Positions 7,932 through 15,969 of a stretch of DNA of 36,993 bases are shown here, piece after piece (the first letter of the stretch is position 1; every line of letters starts with the position of its first letter). This DNA is from Streptomyces sp. H27-C3. Its GTDB lineage: Bacteria > Actinomycetota > Actinomycetes > Streptomycetales > Streptomycetaceae. The position numbers and the translations under genes are program-made. The stretch covers positions 1 to 36,993 of the forward strand of contig NZ_JASITA010000058.1 of NCBI RefSeq assembly GCF_030063415.1, read 5' to 3'. The notes below the pieces were generated by a model. The model was not told the DNA's origin and did no database searches. It saw nothing but the letters and a program-made list of their open reading frames with translations.

Positions 7932-9149
7932 ATGGAACTGCCTCGGATCATCAGCGTCGACGACCATGTGATCGAACCGGCGCACCTCTTAGACACCTGG
8001 CTGCCCGCGAAATACCGCGAGCGCGGGCCACAGCCGCTGACCGCCGGGATCGGTGAACTCGCCTACGTCGCGGGCAAGTACCGGATCACCATGGACCCGG
8101 ACGGACCGCCGACCGACTGGTGGATCTACGAGGACCTCAAGTTCCCGTACAAGCGCAATATCGCCGCCGTGGGCTTCGACCGTGACGACATGACCCTGGA
8201 GGGGATCACCCGCGCGGAGATGCGGCGCGGCTGCTGGGACCCCAAGGCCAGGCTCGCGGACATGGACATCAACCATGTCGAGGCCTCGCTCTGCTTCCCC
8301 ACCTTCCCGCGCTTCTGCGGGCAGACCTTCGCCGAGGCGCGCGACAAGGAGGTCGCCCTGGCGTGTGTGCGCGCGTACAACGACTGGATGGTCGAGGAGT
8401 GGTGCGGCGACAGCGGTGGCCGGCTGATCCCGCTGTGCATCATCCCGCTGTGGGACATCGACCTCGCCGTCGCCGAGATCAAGCACAACGCGGCGCGTGG
8501 CGTGAAGGCCGTGACCTTCAGCGAGATCCCCACCCACCTCGGCCTGCCGTCCATCCACTCCGGCTACTGGGACCCCTTCTTCGCGATCTGCGAGGAGACC
8601 GGAACCGTCGTCAACATGCACATCGGCTCGTCGTCGCAGATGCCCGCCGCCTCGCCCGACGCCCCGCCCGCCGTCCAGGCCTCGCTCAGCTTCAACAACG
8701 CGATGGCCTCGATGATGGACTTCCTCTTCAGCGGCGTCCTTGTGAAGTTCCCTCGCCTCAAACTCGCCTACAGCGAGGGCCAGATGGGCTGGATCCCGTA
8801 CGCCTTGGAGCGCGCCGACGACGTGTGGGAGGAGCACCGGGCGTGGGGCGGGGTCAAGGACCTCATCCCCGAGCCCCCGTCGACGTACTACTACCGGCAG
8901 ATGTTCTGCTGCTTCTTCCGCGACAAGCACGGTGTCGCCTCGCTGGACGTCGTCGGCCGGGACAACGCGACCTTCGAGACCGACTATCCGCACGTCGACT
9001 CGACCTTCCCGCACACCAAGGAGGTCGCGCTCGACCACATGGTGGGCCTCGACGACGAGACCGTCTACAAGCTGATGCGCGGCAACGCGATCCGCATGCT
9101 CGACCTGGACGTCCGGCAGTTCGGCACGTTCGACAAGCCGGGCCGCTGA
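7932..9149 (+). CDS. Amidohydrolase family protein (PF04909, metal-dependent TIM barrel)
   Basis: A 405-aa amidohydrolase-2 family enzyme; members hydrolyse C-N or C-O bonds or decarboxylate ring acids using a metal. The N-terminal ISVDDHVIEPAHLL holds the first metal-ligand His (H12); VVNMHIGSSS and the late FETDYPHVDSTFPHTK segment carry further His/Asp ligands typical of the group. The substrate is unknown. The ATG has GAAGGGG about 9 nt upstream. It heads an operon with two ACAD genes (stop/start overlap TGATG at 9147-9151) and is controlled from the divergent gap holding O1 and O2. Such proteins recur in actinobacterial acyl-CoA catabolic clusters without a proven role. Confidence 0.88.
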   Translation: MELPRIISVDDHVIEPAHLLDTWLPAKYRERGPQPLTAGIGELAYVAGKYRITMDPDGPPTDWWIYEDLKFPYKRNIAAVGFDRDDMTLEGITRAEMRRGCWDPKARLADMDINHVEASLCFPTFPRFCGQTFAEARDKEVALACVRAYNDWMVEEWCGDSGGRLIPLCIIPLWDIDLAVAEIKHNAARGVKAVTFSEIPTHLGLPSIHSGYWDPFFAICEETGTVVNMHIGSSSQMPAASPDAPPAVQASLSFNNAMASMMDFLFSGVLVKFPRLKLAYSEGQMGWIPYALERADDVWEEHRAWGGVKDLIPEPPSTYYYRQMFCCFFRDKHGVASLDVVGRDNATFETDYPHVDSTFPHTKEVALDHMVGLDDETVYKLMRGNAIRMLDLDVRQFGTFDKPGR

Positions 9150-10303
9150 TGGATCTCACCTACACCCGGGAGGAACGGGACTTCGGGGAGCGGCTGCGGG
9201 AGTGGCTGGCCAAGACCCTGCCCGATCTCGGGCCGCGCCCCGATCTCATGGACTGGCCGGGCAGACGCGCGTACGACACGGCGTGGCAGCGCAGGCTGTA
9301 CGACGCCGGGTACGCGGGTCTGCACTGGCCGGCCGACGCGGGCGGGCGCGGTGCGACGCCCACCCAGCACCTGATCTTCCTGGAGGAGACCGAGCGGGCC
9401 GGGGCGCCGTACGTCGGCGCGAACTTCGTGGGCCTGCTGCACGCGGGCCCCACCGTCGCCGCCGAGGGGACCGCGGAGCAGCGGGCGCGCTGGCTGCCGC
9501 CCGTCCTGCGCGGGGACGAGGTGTGGTGCCAGGGGTTCAGTGAGCCGGGCGCGGGCTCGGATCTGGCCTCACTGCGGACCCGCGCGGTGCGTGACGGCGA
9601 CCACTATGTGGTGAACGGGTCCAAGACCTGGACCTCGCACGCGGAGGTCGCCGACTGGTGCGAGCTCCTGGTCCGCACGGATCCGGAGGCACCCAAGCAC
9701 CGCGGGATCACCTGGCTGGCCATGCCGATGGACGCGCCGGGCGTCACCGTACGGCCGTTGCGCACCCTCGCCGGGTCGGCGGAGTTCGCCGAGATGTTCC
9801 TCGACGACGTACGGATCCCGGTGCACAACCGGGTCGGCGAGGAGAACGACGGCTGGCGCGTCACCATGGTCACGCTCTCCTTCGAGCGCGGCACCGCCTT
9901 CGTCGGCGAGGTCGTCGCCTGCCGCCGCACCCTGGGCGAACTCGCCGCCGCCGCGCGGGCGACCGGCCGCTGGGAGGACCAGACTCTGCGCCGCGGACTC
10001 GGGCGGCTGAACGCCGAGTTCACCGCGCTGTGGCGGCTCACCCAGTGGAACGTGACCGAGGCCGAGCGCACCGGCGGCGTACCCGGCGCCGGCGGCTCGG
10101 TCTTCAAGCTCCGCTACTCGCAAGCCCGTCAGGAGCTGTACGACGCGGCGGCCGAAGTGCTGGGGCCCGACTCCCTCGACCTGTCGCACGACTGGACCCT
10201 GGACCGGCTCTCGTCCCTCTCGTACACGATCGCCGCCGGTACGTCCCAGATCCAGCAGAACATCGTCGCCGAGCGCATCCTCGGCCTCCCGAAGGGGCGT
10301 TGA
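9149..10303 (+). CDS. Acyl-CoA dehydrogenase, FadE26-like subunit
   Basis: A 384-aa FAD-dependent acyl-CoA dehydrogenase that introduces the alpha-beta double bond into an acyl-CoA. It has the N-terminal helical domain, the beta domain with WCQGFSEPGAGSDLASLRTR and the GSKTWTSHAEVADW FAD-contact stretch, and the C-terminal domain ending in AAGTSQIQQNIVAERILGLP. It overlaps the preceding and following genes by one base each, so strict co-translation is likely. Its direct partner is the short ACAD at 10303; together they resemble the heterotetrameric FadE/ChsE pairs used for steroid side chains in actinobacteria. Confidence 0.9.
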   Translation: MDLTYTREERDFGERLREWLAKTLPDLGPRPDLMDWPGRRAYDTAWQRRLYDAGYAGLHWPADAGGRGATPTQHLIFLEETERAGAPYVGANFVGLLHAGPTVAAEGTAEQRARWLPPVLRGDEVWCQGFSEPGAGSDLASLRTRAVRDGDHYVVNGSKTWTSHAEVADWCELLVRTDPEAPKHRGITWLAMPMDAPGVTVRPLRTLAGSAEFAEMFLDDVRIPVHNRVGEENDGWRVTMVTLSFERGTAFVGEVVACRRTLGELAAAARATGRWEDQTLRRGLGRLNAEFTALWRLTQWNVTEAERTGGVPGAGGSVFKLRYSQARQELYDAAAEVLGPDSLDLSHDWTLDRLSSLSYTIAAGTSQIQQNIVAERILGLPKGR

Positions 10304-11199
10304 TGGATTTCCGGCCGACGGACGACCAGCGGGCGTTGCAGGCGGGGATGCGGGAGCTGCTGGCGGGCCGCTTCGGGCGCGAACGGCTGCGGGCGGCCGT
10401 CGACGAGGTGGGCGAAGGTGCGGCACGTGGTGGTGCACCCGGCATCGACCGGGCGCTGTGGCGCGAGCTGGGCGACGCCGGGTTTTTCGCGCTGCGGCTG
10501 CTCGAGAAGGACGGCGGGGTGGGCCTCGGGCTGCCCGAGGCGGTCCTCCTCTTCGAGGAGGCGGGGCGGGCCCTGCTGCCCGGCCCGCTCGTCGCGACCC
10601 ACCTGGCCGCGGGCGCCGTGCCGGGCGCTGCCACCGGCGAGACCGTGGTGACCCGGGTGGACCACGGCCTGGTGGAGTGGCTGGACGCCGCCGACCAGGT
10701 GCTCGGCGACGCCTCGGGGGCCGCGCCGGTGCGGTCGGTGGACCCGCTGACGCCACTGCACCGGGTGCCGGTGGACCCCGGCGCACCCGATTCCTGGCCC
10801 GAGGCCGCGCTGCTCACCGCGGCCGAGCAGGCCGGCAGCGCCTCGCGTACCACGGAGCTGGCTGTCGCGTACGCGCGCGAGCGCGAGCAGTTCGGGCAGC
10901 CCATCGGTGCCTTCCAGGCGGTCAAGCATCTGTGCGCGCAGATGTTGGTGCGGGCGGAGGTGTGCCGTATCGCCGTATACGCGGCAGCCGTGACGGGCGA
11001 CCCGGTGGAGATCGCCGGCGCCAAGCTGCTGGCCGACGAGGCGGCCGTACGTAACGCGAGGAACTGTCTCCAGGTGCATGGCGGTATGGGCTTCACCTGG
11101 GAGGCGGACGTCCATCTCCACCTCAAGCGGGCCTGGGTGCGGGCCGAGCGGGGGCAGACGGCGGGGGAGGCGGCGGAGGCGCTGGCCGCCGCGCTGTGA
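10303..11199 (+). CDS. Acyl-CoA dehydrogenase, short FadE27-like subunit
   Basis: A 298-aa acyl-CoA dehydrogenase homologue about 80 residues shorter than usual. The N-terminal helical domain (1-110) and the C-terminal domain (about 170-290, with REQFGQPIGAFQAVKHLCAQ and VHGGMGFTWEADVHLHLKR) are present, but the middle beta domain is reduced to some 55 residues. Most of the FAD/substrate-binding beta barrel is therefore missing and it is unlikely to work alone. Known actinobacterial alpha2beta2 ACADs use such reduced subunits with a full partner, here the gene at 9149. The start overlaps the previous stop (TGATG). Confidence 0.85.
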   Translation: MDFRPTDDQRALQAGMRELLAGRFGRERLRAAVDEVGEGAARGGAPGIDRALWRELGDAGFFALRLLEKDGGVGLGLPEAVLLFEEAGRALLPGPLVATHLAAGAVPGAATGETVVTRVDHGLVEWLDAADQVLGDASGAAPVRSVDPLTPLHRVPVDPGAPDSWPEAALLTAAEQAGSASRTTELAVAYAREREQFGQPIGAFQAVKHLCAQMLVRAEVCRIAVYAAAVTGDPVEIAGAKLLADEAAVRNARNCLQVHGGMGFTWEADVHLHLKRAWVRAERGQTAGEAAEALAAAL

Positions 11200-11689
11200 A
11201 CGGCTGTGGCTGTATGCGACTGGATGCGACCGGGTGTGTACATATGCGCAGACATGGGGCCGAGACGTTCGTCCGTACGTTCCGTACAGAGGCGCTCTGC
11301 AGCGAACTTTGAGCGATTACCGAGCGTCGATATCGGGTTGTGTCCTATGCGTGACTCGTCACGGGGTGGAGTCGGCGCTGCGCTCCGGTACGCTCCGTGG
11401 GATGCGAGCGGTGGCGAATCCCAGCTGTCCCGGTGTTGCCAGTACGGCGACTCCGGGTGCCGGTACGTGCGCCGTTCGCGCCGTGCGGTGGCGCCGTGCG
11501 CGCCCCTGTTCGACTCTCCGCAGCGCGCGTCGCACAGTATGCAGCACGCGTACTCCTTCGCGCTGGAATATGCCCGAAGCGCTTGTTGCGGTGACTGTAC
11601 GTCAACCATGCTGTCCCATAAGGGAGTCACGTTCTGTGACCCTGTGGAGACGCGAGGCGATGTGTCCGCCGGTTCGGATGGTGTGAGCG
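11200..11689. other. Gene-poor 490-nt gap, less GC-rich
   Basis: No convincing ORF; the frames crossing it have no recognisable protein features and run into the HATPase gene. It holds the perfect dyad CGTGACTCGTCACG at 11350-11363 and a smaller GTACG-TTC-CGTAC dyad at 11275-11287. It probably contains the HATPase promoter, which I cannot place. Confidence 0.5.
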
Positions 11690-12199
11690 GTGCAGGTGCT
11701 TCAGGTGCAGTTGGAGGTTGGGCCCGATCCCGCGGAGGTGGGGCGGGCTCGGAGATGGGCACGCTCGCGGCTCGTCGGGTCCGGGATAAAGGCCGATGAG
11801 CCGCTTGCCGAGACGCTGATCCTGCTCATCTCGGAACTCGTCACCAATGCTGTGGTGCACACGGGCTGTCCTGCCGTGCTGCGCATGCTCTTCGGCACAG
11901 CCGACGACGGCACGGTGCGGGTCGAGGTCGCGGACTCCAGCGCACGGCCGCCGCAGCAGCGGCACGCCGAGGGCGACGACTGCAACGGGCGCGGTCTTGA
12001 GCTCGTCGACGGGCTCGCGGACCGGTGGGGCTGGCAGTCCGAGGGCGCGGGCAAACGGATCTGGTGCGAGGTCGACCGGTGCGAGGCGACTGCTGCCGAG
12101 GCGGCGGACGCGGGCAACCGGGGGGCGCCCGAAGGAGCGCCGGTGGCGTACGAGGCGGGGGCGTGCGAGCCTTCGTGCGCCGTCATTAATCGGGTCTGA
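11690..12199 (+). CDS. HATPase_c_2 ATP-binding protein (RsbW-like anti-sigma kinase family)
   Basis: A 169-aa GHKL-fold protein of the RsbW/SpoIIAB-like group that is very abundant in Streptomyces; members phosphorylate STAS proteins or bind sigma factors. The N-box reads E49-LVTNAVVH-57, D82 lies in the ADSS motif, and a GRGLELVDGLADRWG G2-type box follows at 100-114. The C-terminal 40 residues are low-complexity Ala/Gly/Glu. The GTG at 11690 precedes several in-frame GTGs and has only a weak purine stretch upstream, so the exact start is uncertain. No CTGACG-N3-CGTCAG operator is near, so it is probably not part of the catabolic regulon that surrounds it. Confidence 0.85.
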   Translation: MQVLQVQLEVGPDPAEVGRARRWARSRLVGSGIKADEPLAETLILLISELVTNAVVHTGCPAVLRMLFGTADDGTVRVEVADSSARPPQQRHAEGDDCNGRGLELVDGLADRWGWQSEGAGKRIWCEVDRCEATAAEAADAGNRGAPEGAPVAYEAGACEPSCAVINRV

Positions 12200-12277
12200 C
12201 GCGCACATCACCGTCCCGCTGTTGACAGGCCGTGGTGGCCTGATCACCCTGGGGTGTGGCGATTCATCGTGAGGGGA

Positions 12278-12303
12278 CGCCGAGGGGCTGAGGCACCTCG
12301 GCG
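12278..12303. terminator. Hairpin between convergent HATPase and cyclase genes
   Basis: An 8-bp stem CGCCGAGG/CCTCGGCG with a 10-nt loop, lying between two convergent genes. There is no U-tract, as is common for Streptomyces terminators. Confidence 0.45.
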
Positions 12304-12430
12304 AGCACGGGGCGGTTCGGCGTCGGCAGGCCCGTGCACCGGGACCGGGTGGCGGCCGCCGTGCCGTGTTCGGGGCGTGCGGGAGCGCGCCGCCACCCAA
12401 AAAGCCGGTCGGCCGCGGTGGGTGGCTCGT

Positions 12431-12488
12431 GTGGCTTGTGTGATTCATGTGGCTTGTGTGATTCATGCGGCTTGTACGGCTTGTACGG
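12431..12488. repeat. Tandem 18-nt repeats after the cyclase stop
   Basis: Two perfect copies of GTGGCTTGTGTGATTCAT (12431-12448 and 12449-12466), followed by two decayed GCGGCTTGTACG-type half units, end two bases before the cyclase stop codon. They lie in the 3' untranslated region of that gene. Confidence 0.8.
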
Positions 12489-12490
12489 CC

Positions 12491-13420
12491 TCAGAGAATG
12501 GCCACGGGGGCGACGGGGGTGCCTGTGCCGCCGATGAACGGCTCCGGCATCGCGGAGAGCAGGAAGGCGTACCGCTTCTCTTCCGCACAGGCTGTGGACA
12601 ACTCTTCGAGATTCCAGTTCTGACCCTGGAGCATGCCCATCTCGACCAGGTCGAGCGCGTGCACCGGCAGCCACAGGTCCTCGACCTCCGGTGGGAAGAT
12701 CTCGAAGGTCAGCGTGTCGTTCGCGACCGCCGCGACGTGCCGGGCGTGGAACCACTCGGGCGTACGCAGGGACAGGCCGGGGGACGGGTACGCGTAGCCG
12801 TGTTTGTCGCCCGCGAAGTAGGTCTGGATCTGCCCGGTCCGTACGAGCACGATGTCGCCGCTCCTGACCCGGGTGCCCGCCAGTTCCTCCGCGGCTTCGA
12901 GATCCTCGGGCGTCACCGCGTGATCGCCCGCCAGCCGGTCGACGCCCTTCGCGCGGGCCACGTCGAGCAGCACCCCGCGCGAGACGATGTGGCGGGCCTT
13001 GTCTACGCCGCTGAACCGGGCGCGGGTGTGCGCGGTGATGGTGTCGGCCGGGCGGCCGTTGTAGATCTTTCCCGAGTGTGAGGCATGGGCGAGGGCGTCC
13101 CAGTGGGTGGCGGCCTGGAGGCCCATCGTCACGGCGTCGTCGCTGGTGGCGACGGTTCCCGGGCCGAAGAGCTCCTGGTTGATCTGGACCATGGAGTGGA
13201 GTGGGTTGACCCGGCCGGGGATTATGCCCGTCTGTACGCCGTCCTGCTGGAGGGGCAGCGCGAGAGGGATGCGGCGGCCGGTGCGGACGGCGGTGGCCGC
13301 GGCGGTGCGTACGACCTCGTCGGTGATGAGGTTGAGGGTGCCGATCTCGTCGTTCGTGCCCCAACGCCCCCAGTTGTTCACGCGCTTGGCGATGTCGTGG
13401 AACTCGGCCGGCAATGACAT
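12491..13420 (-). CDS. Cyclase family protein (PF04199, kynurenine-formamidase fold)
   Basis: A 309-aa metal-dependent hydrolase of the cyclase/kynurenine formamidase superfamily. The family metal motif appears as ATHWDALAHASH (the usual form is H-x-G-T-H-x-D-x-P-x-H, so the proline is replaced), and VLLDVARAKGVDRL and the GDIVLVRTG strand are typical. Some members open lactones or hydrolyse amides, which would suit ring cleavage in this cluster; the substrate is unknown. The ATG at 13420 has GAGGGAG 4 nt upstream. It is divergent from the SDR gene, and one operator lies between them. Confidence 0.85.
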   Translation of the reverse strand: MSLPAEFHDIAKRVNNWGRWGTNDEIGTLNLITDEVVRTAAATAVRTGRRIPLALPLQQDGVQTGIIPGRVNPLHSMVQINQELFGPGTVATSDDAVTMGLQAATHWDALAHASHSGKIYNGRPADTITAHTRARFSGVDKARHIVSRGVLLDVARAKGVDRLAGDHAVTPEDLEAAEELAGTRVRSGDIVLVRTGQIQTYFAGDKHGYAYPSPGLSLRTPEWFHARHVAAVANDTLTFEIFPPEVEDLWLPVHALDLVEMGMLQGQNWNLEELSTACAEEKRYAFLLSAMPEPFIGGTGTPVAPVAIL

Positions 13421-13467
13421 GGGGCTCCCTCGGGTCTTGTGTTCGGGCCGCTGCGTACCCATAAAAT

Positions 13468-13482
13468 CTAACGGTCCGTCAG
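13468..13482. promoter_or_regulatory. Palindromic operator O3 (shared by cyclase and SDR)
   Basis: CTAACGGTCCGTCAG, one mismatch from the consensus arms. It lies 22 nt before the SDR start and 47 nt before the cyclase start, so one site could control both directions. Confidence 0.8.
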
Positions 13483-13504
13483 AAACCGCGGGAAGGGGCC
13501 GGAC

Positions 13505-14419
13505 ATGGGGAACTTCTTGGCAGGCAAGGTCATCGCCGTCACAGGTGCCGGGCGAGGCATCGGGCGGGCGGTGGCCCTGGCCTGCGCGGCCGAGGGCGCG
13601 CGGGTGGTCGTCAATGACTACGGCGTGTCCATGGAAGGCGCGGAGCCGACCAGCGAGGTCGCCGAGGCGGTGGTGAAGGAGATCGTGGCGGCGGGCGGTG
13701 AGGCCGTCGCGGTCGCGGACGACATCTCGACGATGGCGGGCGGGCAGCGGATCGTCGATGTCGCACTGGCGCAGTTCGGCCGGGTGGACGGGGTCGTGTG
13801 CGTCGCCGGGATCCTGCGTGAGCGGATGCTGTTCAACATGACCGAGGAGGAGTGGGACCCGGTCGTCGCCACGCACCTCAAGGGCACGTTCACCGTCTTC
13901 CGGGCGGCGTCCGCGGTGATGCGGCGGCAGGGCACGGGGACGCTGATCGGCTTCACCAGCGGCAACCATCAGGGCAGCGTGGCGCAGGCCAACTACAGCG
14001 CGGCCAAGGGCGGAATCATCTCGCTGGTGCGGAGCGCGGCGCTCGGGCTCCACAAGTACGGCGTGTCGGCGAACGCGGTGGCGCCGGTGGCGCGGACGCG
14101 GATGTCGGCGAACGTACCGATGGAGCTGAAGGAGATCGGTGAGCCCGAGGACGTGGCGGCGCTCGTCGTCTATCTGCTGAGCGAGCGCGCCCGGGACGAG
14201 CGGATCACCGGCCAGGTCTATACGATCGCCGGCCCGAAGATCGCGGTCTGGGCCCAGCCGAGGGAACTGCGGGCGGGATACGCGGAGGGCGGTGCGTGGA
14301 CGCCGGAGCGGATCGCGGACTTCCTGCCGGGGACGGTGGGGGTGGACCCGATGCCGTTGCTGGCGCAGGTGGAGGAGATGGCGGTGGCTGCGGCGGCTAA
14401 GGGGCGGCCCAATGCGTGA
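13505..14419 (+). CDS. Short-chain dehydrogenase/reductase (3-hydroxyacyl-CoA dehydrogenase-like)
   Basis: A 304-aa SDR with the nucleotide motif T13-GAGRGIG-20, catalytic S152, Y164 and K168 (NYSAAKGG), and His at the position often held by Asn (THLKGTF), as in peroxisomal multifunctional-enzyme-2 and 17beta-HSD4-like dehydrogenases. It most likely oxidises a 3-hydroxyacyl-CoA or a steroid-like alcohol with NAD+. GAAGGGG lies 7 nt before the ATG. It heads the run SDR, ACAD, alcohol dehydrogenase on the + strand and is preceded by operator O3. The C-terminal 50 residues extend beyond a minimal SDR. Confidence 0.9.
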   Translation: MGNFLAGKVIAVTGAGRGIGRAVALACAAEGARVVVNDYGVSMEGAEPTSEVAEAVVKEIVAAGGEAVAVADDISTMAGGQRIVDVALAQFGRVDGVVCVAGILRERMLFNMTEEEWDPVVATHLKGTFTVFRAASAVMRRQGTGTLIGFTSGNHQGSVAQANYSAAKGGIISLVRSAALGLHKYGVSANAVAPVARTRMSANVPMELKEIGEPEDVAALVVYLLSERARDERITGQVYTIAGPKIAVWAQPRELRAGYAEGGAWTPERIADFLPGTVGVDPMPLLAQVEEMAVAAAAKGRPNA

Positions 14420-14547
14420 GGGGGGCGGGGCTCAAGGTGTGGGGGCGGGGTGCGGGCTTGGCCGCGCAGCGGCCCAGCCGCCCACCCGCACCCCTCTCCG
14501 CATCCCCCCTCGTCAGCTCACACACGCAGCGACACAGGAGGCGCATC

Positions 14548-15969
14548 GTGGACTTCGGCTTCGGCGCAGACGACGACGCGTTCCGGGCGGAGGCCCGCGC
14601 CTGGCTCCAGGCGCACCTCGTAGGGGACTTCGCCGCCGCCACCGGCCAGGGCGGGCCGGGCAGTGAGCATGAGGGGAACGCCGTCCGGCACCGGTGGGAG
14701 CGCGAGCTCGGCCGGGGCGGCTGGATCGGACTCGGCTGGGACGGGACGCCGGACGGCGTGGGACCTCTACCGGACGGCGGGCCGCACGCCCCGTCGGGCG
14801 ACGCTGGGCCCGTGCCGGGCGACGGGCCGCACACTCCGTCGGGCGACGCGGGGCCCGCGCCCAACGGCGGGCCGCACGCCCCGTCGGGCGACGCGCCGCC
14901 CGGAGCCCAAGTCGCGCTCACCCCATCCGGCGTCAACCCCCTTGGCCCGTACGGGAATCGCCGCGCGACCCTGACCCAGCAGGTCGTCTGGGCCGAGGAG
15001 TGCGCCCGCGTTCAGGCCCCCGCCCGTGTCGGCCACATCGGCGAGAATCTCCTCGCCCCGACCCTCCTCGCCTACGGCACCGCCGCGCAACGGGCCCGAT
15101 TTCTGCCCCCGATCACCCGTGGCGAGGAGCTCTGGTGCCAGGGGTACAGCGAGCCCGGCGCCGGGTCCGATCTGGCCGCCGTGCGTACCGTCGCCGTGCG
15201 GGAAGGGGGCGGGGGGCCGTACCGAGTCAGTGGGCAGAAGGTGTGGACCTCCCTCGCCCAGGAGGCCGACTGGTGCTTCGTGCTGGCGCGCACCGAAGCG
15301 GGGTCGGCGCGGCACCGCGGGCTGTCGTTCCTACTGGTGCCGATGGATCAGCCGGGGCGTATCGACGTACGGCCCATTCAGCAGTTGTCGGGGACGAGCG
15401 AGTTCAACGAGGTCTTCTTCGACGGGGCCGAAGCCGCGGCGGAGCATGTCGTCGGGGGTGAGGGCAACGGGTGGCGCGTCGCGATGGGGCTGCTCGCTCT
15501 GGAGCGTGGGGTGTCGACCCTGGTTCAACAAATCGGATTCGAGGAGGAGTTGGGTCGAGTCATCGGCGTGGCCCGGGAATCGGGCGCCCTCGCTGACCCC
15601 GTGCTGCGCGATCGCCTCGTACGGCAGTGGGCCGAGCTGCGCACCATGCGGTGGAACGCCCTGCGGACCCTGGGCCGCACCGACGACCCCGGCGCCCCGA
15701 GCGTCGCCAAGCTGCTGTGGGGAGGCTGGCACCAGCGGCTCGGTGAGCTGGCGATGCAGGTGCGGGGCGTGTCCGCCGCGGTCGGACCAACGCCCTGGAA
15801 CGAGGAGCGACCGTATGAACTCGACTCCCTGCAAAGGCTGTTCCTCTTCAGTCGCGCCGACACCATCTACGGCGGCTCGGACGAAATCCAGCGCAACATC
15901 ATCGCCGAGCGCGTACTCGGCCTCCCGAAAGACCCGAAAGACCCGAAAGACCCGAAGGAGTCGTTGTGA
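14548..15969 (+). CDS. Acyl-CoA dehydrogenase carrying an internal 15-aa repeat expansion
   Basis: A 473-aa FadE-like enzyme. Core motifs are intact: LWCQGYSEPGAGSDLAAVRT, GQKVWTSLAQEADW, and IYGGSDEIQRNIIAERVLGLP at the C-terminus. Between GGWIGLGWDG and YGNRRATLTQQ, where homologues simply read about YGGRGATLTQQ, there is an insert of roughly 65 residues made of three 15-aa units (residues 77-91, 92-106, 107-121) based on GGPHAPSGDAGPVPG. The frame stays open, so it may still be made, with a floppy loop in the N-terminal helical domain. The GTG at 14548 has AGGAGG 7 nt upstream. The C-terminus carries a KDP triplet repeat and overlaps the next gene by GTGA. Confidence 0.85.
   Translation: MDFGFGADDDAFRAEARAWLQAHLVGDFAAATGQGGPGSEHEGNAVRHRWERELGRGGWIGLGWDGTPDGVGPLPDGGPHAPSGDAGPVPGDGPHTPSGDAGPAPNGGPHAPSGDAPPGAQVALTPSGVNPLGPYGNRRATLTQQVVWAEECARVQAPARVGHIGENLLAPTLLAYGTAAQRARFLPPITRGEELWCQGYSEPGAGSDLAAVRTVAVREGGGGPYRVSGQKVWTSLAQEADWCFVLARTEAGSARHRGLSFLLVPMDQPGRIDVRPIQQLSGTSEFNEVFFDGAEAAAEHVVGGEGNGWRVAMGLLALERGVSTLVQQIGFEEELGRVIGVARESGALADPVLRDRLVRQWAELRTMRWNALRTLGRTDDPGAPSVAKLLWGGWHQRLGELAMQVRGVSAAVGPTPWNEERPYELDSLQRLFLFSRADTIYGGSDEIQRNIIAERVLGLPKDPKDPKDPKESL
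14776..14910 (+). repeat. 45-nt in-frame tandem repeat inside the ACAD gene
   Basis: Three units with exact 45-nt period (anchor GGGCCGCAC at 14779, 14824 and 14869) encoding 15 residues each: GGPHAPSGDAGPVPG, DGPHTPSGDAGPAPN and GGPHAPSGDAPPGAQ. The phase preserves the reading frame. Confidence 0.9.
15924..15959 (+). repeat. Four 9-nt repeats at the ACAD C-terminus
   Basis: CCCGAAAGA is repeated three times plus one variant, encoding the K-D-P run just before the ACAD stop and the downstream GTG start. This looks like slippage. Confidence 0.8.

Noticed and set aside
11206..11799. A 197-codon + strand frame before the HATPase gene
   Set aside because: No recognisable motif, unusual Cys/Ser-rich composition, and it overlaps the clear HATPase start by 110 nt.
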